From contig NRSV01000020.1 in the NCBI GenBank assembly GCA_002286855.1, positions 310,001 to 374,000 on the forward strand: a DNA stretch of 64,000 bases, read 5' to 3'. This stretch comes from Bipolaris cookei (lineage: Eukaryota > Ascomycota > Dothideomycetes > Pleosporales > Pleosporaceae). Below the pieces are notes generated by a model. It searched no databases and was not told where the DNA came from. It was given only the letters and a program-made list of their open reading frames with translations. Position 1 is the stretch's first letter; the number at the start of each line of letters is the position of its first letter. The position numbers were made by a program, and so were the translations under genes. This document shows positions 57,930 through 64,000 of the stretch, piece by piece.

Positions 57930-59106
57930 ATGGGTACGTCGAAACCGCGATCGTCATCCGTACCCTGGACCCATCGCGTGGCTATGCGCCATTTCAGAAA
58001 AAGGAGAGATCAACGACTGACAAACATGCAGTGGAAAAACGCCCCTCCATCGAGGGCCTTGTTGACAACGTCGACCCGCGTGAATCCCACGAGCTCGAGG
58101 AGCTGCCCACATTCGAGAAACCCGTCACGGAACCTACGCCAATATCGCTCAAGGACAAGCTGATAACATGTTTCTGGATCGCGCTCAACACGCTCTCAAC
58201 GCTGGGATTGATCTTCCTGAGTAAACGGTATGGGACGATAAGCGCCGACCGCGTTGGAAACCTGCTTGCTAACCGCCACATAGAGTATTCAGCGACAAGC
58301 AGCTCAAGGCATGCCAGCTTATGGTCGTCATGTGGCATTTCACCGCCACCGGTCTCGTTCTCTTCATTTCCACTCTTCGGCCCTTTTACGCTTTCAAGGC
58401 CGTCAAACTCAACATCTGGCAGATGCTACCCGTCTGCGGCTTCTTCGCCGGCTATGTTGTTCTTGGCAACCTTAGCTTGACCTTCAACTCGATTGGCTTC
58501 TACCAGCTTTCCAAGGTCATGACCACGCCCACTGTCGTCCTCATTAACTTTGTCCTCTTCCGAAAGTACGTTACACGATACATGCTGGCTGCTATTCTTG
58601 CAACATGCATTGGAGTTTCCTTTACCATCAACGAGGCGGCCAAGACCCAATTGTTTGGTGTCATTATTGCAACACTGGCTTTCTGCAGTACTGCCCTGTA
58701 CCAGATCTGGATTGGCAAGAAGATTGAGGACTTCGCCGTATCGCCGCCCCAGCTTCTGCTCAACCAGGCGCCGATTTCCGTCTGCCTGCTTATCCCCTTC
58801 GTTCCATTCTTCGACACTCTTCCCGATCTTTCGACTGTCCCCACTGATATCCTCTGGAGCGTATGCGCATCTGGTATCATGGCTTCCATGTACAACTTGA
58901 GTCAGTTCTTGATTATCGGAAGGACGAGCGCCTTGACCTTCAACATTGTCAGCCATCTCAAGACCATTTTGATTCTGAGCATAGGATGGTACAGCGAGGG
59001 AAAGATACTTAGCGGAAGAGAATGGTTCGGTGTATTGCTCGCACTGGGTGGTGGATGGGTCTACTCGCACCTTGCACTCAAGGCAAAGAAGCAGGGCGGA
59101 AAGTAA
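57930..59106 (+). CDS. SLC35E3/triose-phosphate-translocator family transporter
   Basis: Three exons: a 4-nt first exon (57930-57933, ATGG), 58032-58227 and 58284-59106, with introns of 98 bp (CTGAC branch) and 56 bp (CTAAC branch), giving 340 residues. After an acidic N-terminus the protein has about ten hydrophobic segments of the drug/metabolite transporter (TPT/EamA) fold: MVVMWHFTATGLVLFI, FNSIGFYQLSKVMTTPTVVL, LILSIGWYSEG, LALGGGWVYSHL. Relatives move nucleotide sugars or related metabolites across Golgi or ER membranes. The substrate cannot be read from sequence. The 4-nt exon is inferred from splice signals; an internal start would be the alternative. Confidence 0.87.
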
Positions 59107-60731
59107 GAAAGCGCGCGAACGAGAACGGATCGACAGCGTTCCTAGTCCTTAGGAATCGCAAGTTGGCTGTGTAATGAATATTGGATAGGGGCTGGCAGCG
59201 GAGATGGCTTCTTCTTGGATACTCGTTTTCTGGATCGATACAGCAATTCGAAGCCATCAAAGTACAAGGGACGCAAAAGGTTTGATTCATGTCACGGCTT
59301 CTGGATTTTTATTGGTGTTGCTTGCGCAAGAACAGGAAGATCAGCACGATTGATAGATTGCATGGGCTTACATCAACTTTTTTTGGACTAACACAGCAGC
59401 AAGGCGCCCCTTTTGAACTTCTAAAACAGCAGCGCAAGCAGTAGAAAGAGTTGGTGCTGAACAAGAGTCGAGTCGGCGAGGATGAGCAGATGTTTTTCCA
59501 TAAACCTTGTCTACGCTTTTTTTTCATTCAGACTTTTCGTTTTCTGTTTCTTATGGCTCCGTCCCATCATGTCGTTGCGTCGTTGTCTCTCTTGCTTTTA
59601 TACGTTTTATCACCTCCTTCCTCTCTGAACGACAAGAGATTTGCGATAACATGGCCGTTTTCTTTTTGCCCCGAATGAGACTCTGATAGGTTAATACTTG
59701 CATCTTACAATACCATTTTACGTATCAACTGCCTCCCACTGTTTTTTTTTTGCTGTCTGCCTCGACGGAATGCGCCTTGCTCGGTGTTTCTCACCCATCG
59801 AACCACGCGGTTTTCGCTCTATTAGTACCTTTATCTATCTGACCAGTCTAACCCACTTCCCCACCTTCCAGCGCGCTCTTCTATTTCCCTTTTTGTACGC
59901 ATTCACGATACACGAAATACGACGTTATCGCTATCCCAAATCCTACTCACCGCGAACCCTACGAGTCTGTGCTGCGTCCATTCCTACCTCCACACCTTCC
60001 TGCACGCTCTATTCTTTCCCTTTTTGTACGGCATGCACAGCCCCCCGCTTCCCGGCAACTCTATGTCCACGAGACTAATCTGCCGCCCCTACCCACCCCG
60101 CACCCATTTTTCCCTTTCCACTTTTATTCTCCGGTCTCTGTATATGGAAAAAGGTGGAGTGAGGCTGCGCTCGCGTTGCATTGTCCGCCTTGAGGGCTGT
60201 GGGGTGTCACGTGGAAAGGTGAAGTAGGGAGACAAGGGTAGGCGAGGGTGGGAGGCCTGATGAGAGTGGGCTTGTGCGAGGCAGATTCCATAGGCTGACG
60301 TATGTATGTGTGAGCGAACTGTGGATTATGGTCGTGTGGTTGTGGATAGAGGGGTGGGCAGGAGAAAGATATATAAGTGTAGGGAGGAGGTAGAGGTCGT
60401 ACATCATCATTATAGAAATTTACTACTGACTTCAGACAACGCTTCAAGACATATACATATACGCATTATCGATTCATTCTTTTTTTTGGCATATCACGAA
60501 TTTTTAAGGCAAATTATTTCTGAGGTTGTTATTACCGTGGTACCGGTTCGGTACCAGACCTCATCTCCAACAAAACATATATATCGGAATCGGACATTCA
60601 CACCCTCTCATCCACACCGAGCATAACACTCTCACCAACATCCGTTCACCAAAGTAAACCCTTCAATCAACAATAAACTACCTATACAAACCTTGAGATC
60701 CATCTCGCAACAAGAATACACCAAACACACA
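59107..60731. other. T-rich intergenic region, no gene seen
   Basis: About 1.6 kb of pyrimidine-rich sequence between the transporter and the small glycine-rich gene. The last 150 bp is A/C-rich and probably the leader of the next gene. Confidence 0.55.
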
Positions 60732-61001
60732 ATGGGCTGCCGCTCTTCCAAACCAGAACCCTATTATTACCCCGAGCCACCGCGGGACGTGGCTAAGAAG
60801 AAAAAACAAGATCGCAAGCACACGAGTGGGAGTGGTGGGTATAGCGGGGGCGGATATAGTGGAGGCGGGTATAGTGCAACGAGTGCGTACGGGTATACTA
60901 GTGGTGGGTATAGTGGTGGATACAGTGGAGGGGGTGGTGGTGATGGAGGGGGTGGTTGTGGAGGAGGGGATGGGGGTGGTGGCGGTGGCGGTGGGTGTTA
61001 A
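60732..61001 (+). CDS. Small glycine-rich protein with MGC acylation-type N-terminus
   Basis: Single exon of 89 residues; ATG at 60732, TAA at 60999. The start MGCRSSKPEPYYY fits a consensus for N-myristoylation of Gly2 with palmitoylation of Cys3, a membrane-anchoring pattern. A basic segment (KKKKQDRK) follows, then a repeat of GGYSGG-like units and a poly-Gly tail ending in Cys. No homologous function is known to me. The ATG follows an A/C-rich leader (AACACACA) typical of fungal transcripts. A longer in-frame start lies at 60693 but lacks the MGC motif. Confidence 0.65.
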   Translation: MGCRSSKPEPYYYPEPPRDVAKKKKQDRKHTSGSGGYSGGGYSGGGYSATSAYGYTSGGYSGGYSGGGGGDGGGGCGGGDGGGGGGGGC

Positions 61002-61441
61002 GAGTAAGATGTGGGAGGATTTATATAAGGTTGTTTGGTTAGTGTACGGGGCTGGGGCTTGGGACGGATGCGGGGAGTTGGGGTTGGAATGGGTTGGTGT
61101 AGATGGGGGTATGGAAGGAGTTTATAGGTTTACGATTTTGGCTCTTGCATAGTGGTGTGTAGCATAAAGAATCCTTGTTGTCTTTGGGATACCTTGAATA
61201 CCATTTCACGTTGAGACTTTGAAAACTGGGTTTCGCGAAGCACATTAAGCAATATTGCTGAGCTATCTTAATATCTGTATACAAGTGCATCTGAATTTAA
61301 TGGTTAGTAGGAGAAATCTAGAAAAAGATTCTTTAGTACCAAAACTCCTGAAACCCTTTAACCGTCTGAACAAAACATGACAACATTCAATAAAGCATAA
61401 AACCCTCTTCAAATTATAAATTCATTAACATCGAGCCAGTT
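61002..61441. other. Intergenic, AT-rich transition
   Basis: A 440-bp interval after the glycine-rich gene where the base composition becomes AT-rich. No gene seen. Confidence 0.5.
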
Positions 61442-62550
61442 TTAACACATGATAACATTCCTCTTCTTCACTGAAGTGTCCTTCTCAAGCTCCTTAACAA
61501 GCAACGAGTCCTTGAGTAGCTTCCGCAGACGCATTTTGTCCTTGCAATCTTCGCTAAGATCGAATACTGCTCCAAGGTTGCGCCACATGTATTGCGTCGC
61601 TACCTCTTGCTTAGGTGCTCCATACTCATCAGTTGTCGTCCTAGTCAGCAAATGCCTGTCAATAATCTGATTCCAATGCTTCAGCTCTCCATAGTTCTTA
61701 TAGTTTTGCGTAGTACAAGGACCATGAAGAATTTGGGAGCCAGATTTAATCTTCATCAAATGCTTTGCAATAAATTTTCCGCGCCTAGAGTTCCAAACGA
61801 TTTCCTTGAAGTTGTCATCAAAGCCAAGCTTCTATATCTTGAGCTTGTTGAAGTGCTCGTTTGGAACGTGTAGCTTGACAAGTTGGATATCAAAAGGTGG
61901 ACGATTGCACTTCAGGTACAGTGCATGTGCCTTGGCTGCCCAGAGTGCATATGTGAAGTATAGGCCGCCATAGCAACAGAAGTCTGTAGGGTATCCCGGT
62001 GACTGCAATCTGAGAAGGTTGGATTCTCAAGACATTCCGCTATTGTCAGTTTCTTCGGTACGGAAGAGAGCTTATGCTTTATGGAGCTCGAAGCTCTTGA
62101 ATAGGGTCTGATGTCGTCTTTGGTCACTCCTCCCCTTGGACTCGGCCCTGACGATTGCTCTTCTTCTCGTTCTAAGACGCGCTCGTTTACATGTTCGAAT
62201 GTGCGGAAGTAGTTGCCGAAGATTACCTCGAGCCAAGGCTGGAGAGACTGTATACCGCAGATAGCCTCTAACTCTTCATCCATTATAACACCTTGGAGCT
62301 CTTTCTTGATACAGGCCACTGTCATTGCTTCCACCCAGTTGTATTGATCGGAATCTCTCAGTACATCCCCGCAAACTTGAGTAACCCTCTTAAATATATA
62401 TCTTTCAAGGCTACATTCAGGAAATTCCGAATCAGACTCCTCACCATAGTCGTTCAACAGGCTATCTCGAATCTCTTTTCCATCGTTATAGATCGATCGC
62501 GCCGCTTCGGGGATGAGACCCATGTACTCATAGGTATGTGGAGGATTCAT
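61442..62550 (-). pseudogene. Broken fungal gene of unknown function (frameshift and in-frame stop)
   Basis: On the minus strand, a protein-like frame starts at the ATG at 62550 (MNPPHTYEYMGLIPEAARSI) and runs to about 61990 through KKLTIAECLENPTFSDCS. Downstream, protein-like sequence continues in another frame (CYGGLYFTYALWAAKAHALY, then LVKLHVPNEHFNKLKI), meets a TAG at 61834-61832, and resumes in the same frame (KLGFDDNFKEIVWNSRRGKF) to the stop at 61442. No intron with good signals removes both defects. I read this as one ancestral gene with a frameshift near 61940-61990 and a nonsense codon. A sequencing error or unusual splicing remains possible. I do not recognise the family. Confidence 0.6.
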
Positions 62551-63579
62551 CAGTAGCAGTAGTAGTAGTGGTGGTGGTGATGCGGGGTTCTTATGATTCT
62601 GGGACAAGCTAATGAGAATATTCCATCTTCTCACCCATTATCGTTCTTCAGAATCTGCTGTCTAATACGCGAAGCAAAACTAGCAGTTAACCACGGTTCG
62701 TTTGTAAAGCGACATTTTACGCTGTTATCAAGCGAGATTACTATAGAGTACACAACTGGCTCAGGAATCTTATAAGCTTTCTTATTTGTCAATGTATACA
62801 TATTTAGATATAGTATTATACTTATAGCTCGTAAACGGTGCAAAAGAGAATGGCAGATTTAGCTCCAATATTACTTTATCGATATACTGCTGTAACTACC
62901 CGCTACTCACCAACTTAACTCCTCTGGTTGCTCACTACTAGCTAATCTGGCTTAGGAGTTCTGGTTAGTAGACATAATGGAAGATAAGGCATTGAAATGA
63001 TAATATCAAATGCAACGCCGTATATGAAGAAGGTGTTCGTAATCTATACAAGGTATCTACAGCTACCGAGAGAGAGCTGGACATTTATTTTTTGTGCCAA
63101 TATCCTGAGTATTTTTTGAAATTTTGAAAAAAAATCAAAAAAGAAAAAGCCAAAACCCTAATGCCATATAGTATAACCATTGCCATTCCTGAAACCCTTT
63201 TAGCAAGAAAGATCACCGCTAAGGGGATCATATTTCCAAGCTTTGTTGTCGTATTAGTACCAAAGCTTCACGCTACACTTATTATTATTCTAATTTATCG
63301 TCCTGTCTCAGCCGCAAGGCTATATAAGACGTGCAAGCTGGTGAGGCTTACAAATATCTACGTGGTGCTGTCAATTTGGTGTAGGTGGATATATTACACT
63401 TAGTCACGGCTCAAAAAAGAGGATTTCTAAAGGACATTTACGTTAATGTAACCACCATAACCCTGAGTATAAAGCCGCGTCCCCTTTCCAATTTACATGC
63501 AATCGTAGTCGGTATTAAAAGCACCGAGACTAAACTTCAAGCTCACTACGTCCGAAATGCCTGCCTTGTCGCTAACATC
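62551..63579. other. AT-rich region without supported gene
   Basis: About 1 kb of AT-rich sequence with short, low-quality ORFs only. Together with the broken gene to the left and degenerate sequence to the right it looks like decayed DNA, possibly affected by repeat-induced point mutation. Confidence 0.5.
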
Positions 63580-64000
63580 CTACGCCTGATTGTAGCACAC
63601 AACCGCGACCCATTTGGCGGGGTCCGGGTTGTTGTTCCACAGTGACAGAGTAGCTTGCTCAGTAAATGCCTCACGAGCGGGGTCCCACTCGGTGATAGGT
63701 AGCACTTTTGAGTATCTCGGCGAGTCCGCGGCCGAGCTGCTCATCGGCTGCTGCGGCGAAGTCAACGGAGCTGAAGCTGGCTAGAGCGCATTTGGACACG
63801 CGGTTATCGGGGCGAGGGCCGATGGCATAGGCGGGTAGGATGTTCTAGATTGTGAGTTAGGAGTGATGATCTTCTCGAAAGATGGGCTTGATCGTACTAT
63901 TGAAGGGACGTTAAGAGCCCTGTTCAAGGGCGGGGCGCTGCGCTGGCGAGAGCGGCAGTGTTGATGAGGTAGGCGAGGGAGGAACGGATTTTGAAGAGAG
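63580..64000 (-). pseudogene. Coding-like but interrupted sequence at the window edge
   Basis: Minus-strand protein-like stretches switch frame. Near 63930-63998 one frame reads RSSLAYLINTAALASAAPRP and then stops, like a signal peptide. Near 63665-63840 is NILPAYAIGPRPDNRVSKCA, and near 63580-63765 a different frame reads ITEWDPAREAFTEQATLSLW to a TAG at 63580. These could be exons of a gene running in from beyond the window, or a decayed copy. Composition is GC-richer than the AT-rich block to the left. I do not recognise it. Confidence 0.35.

Overview
This is a eukaryotic nuclear window from a filamentous ascomycete, most likely a Dothideomycete of the order Pleosporales. The evidence is short introns (about 50-110 bp) with GTAAGT/GTATGT-type donors and CTAAC/CTGAC branch sites, fungal-only families (Knr4/Smi1, DUF7580, the filamentous-fungal N-domain/C2H2 proteins), and an STE12 regulator with two C-terminal C2H2 fingers, an arrangement absent from budding yeasts. 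Order and family are inference; no species is claimed. All gene models were built by eye from splice signals and reading-frame continuity.

Layout, left to right: the 3' part of a SNT1-like SANT-domain corepressor (+); a Mn-type cation diffusion facilitator (-); RPL39 (+); protein N-terminal amidase NTA1 (-), divergent from the COQ8 atypical kinase (+); mitochondrial cardiolipin synthase CRD1 (-); a gene-poor 5.3-kb interval in front of STE12 (+); a gene-poor 3.5-kb interval; a small SDR (-) divergent from a WDR70-like WD40 protein (+); a mitochondrial single-strand DNA-binding protein (+) and MTO1 (+); a KNR4/SMI1 homologue (-).

The middle (38.5-45.7 kb) is the most unusual part. A DUF7580-type protein (-) and a very large protein (+) are transcribed divergently from one interval of about 490 bp. 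The large protein carries a fungal N-domain, zinc fingers, two divergent macro domains, a possible PH-like region and an RPA32-C-like winged helix. I propose this as a candidate uncharacterised ADP-ribose-sensing, innate-immunity or nonself-recognition type module. That function is inference from architecture.

To the right follow an F-box protein (-) divergent from a DUF7730-like protein (+), the ribosome-assembly factor BRX1 (-) divergent from the chromatin remodeller INO80 (+), an SLC35/TPT-type sugar transporter (+), a small glycine-rich MGC protein (+), and an AT-rich end holding a broken gene and other degenerate coding-like sequence.

Most genes are housekeeping: chromatin (SNT1, INO80), ribosome (RPL39, BRX1), mitochondria (COQ8, CRD1, mtSSB, MTO1), signalling and cell wall (STE12, KNR4). 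They form no pathway cluster. Several have tiny first coding exons (4, 6 and 11 nt) that simple ORF calling would miss.
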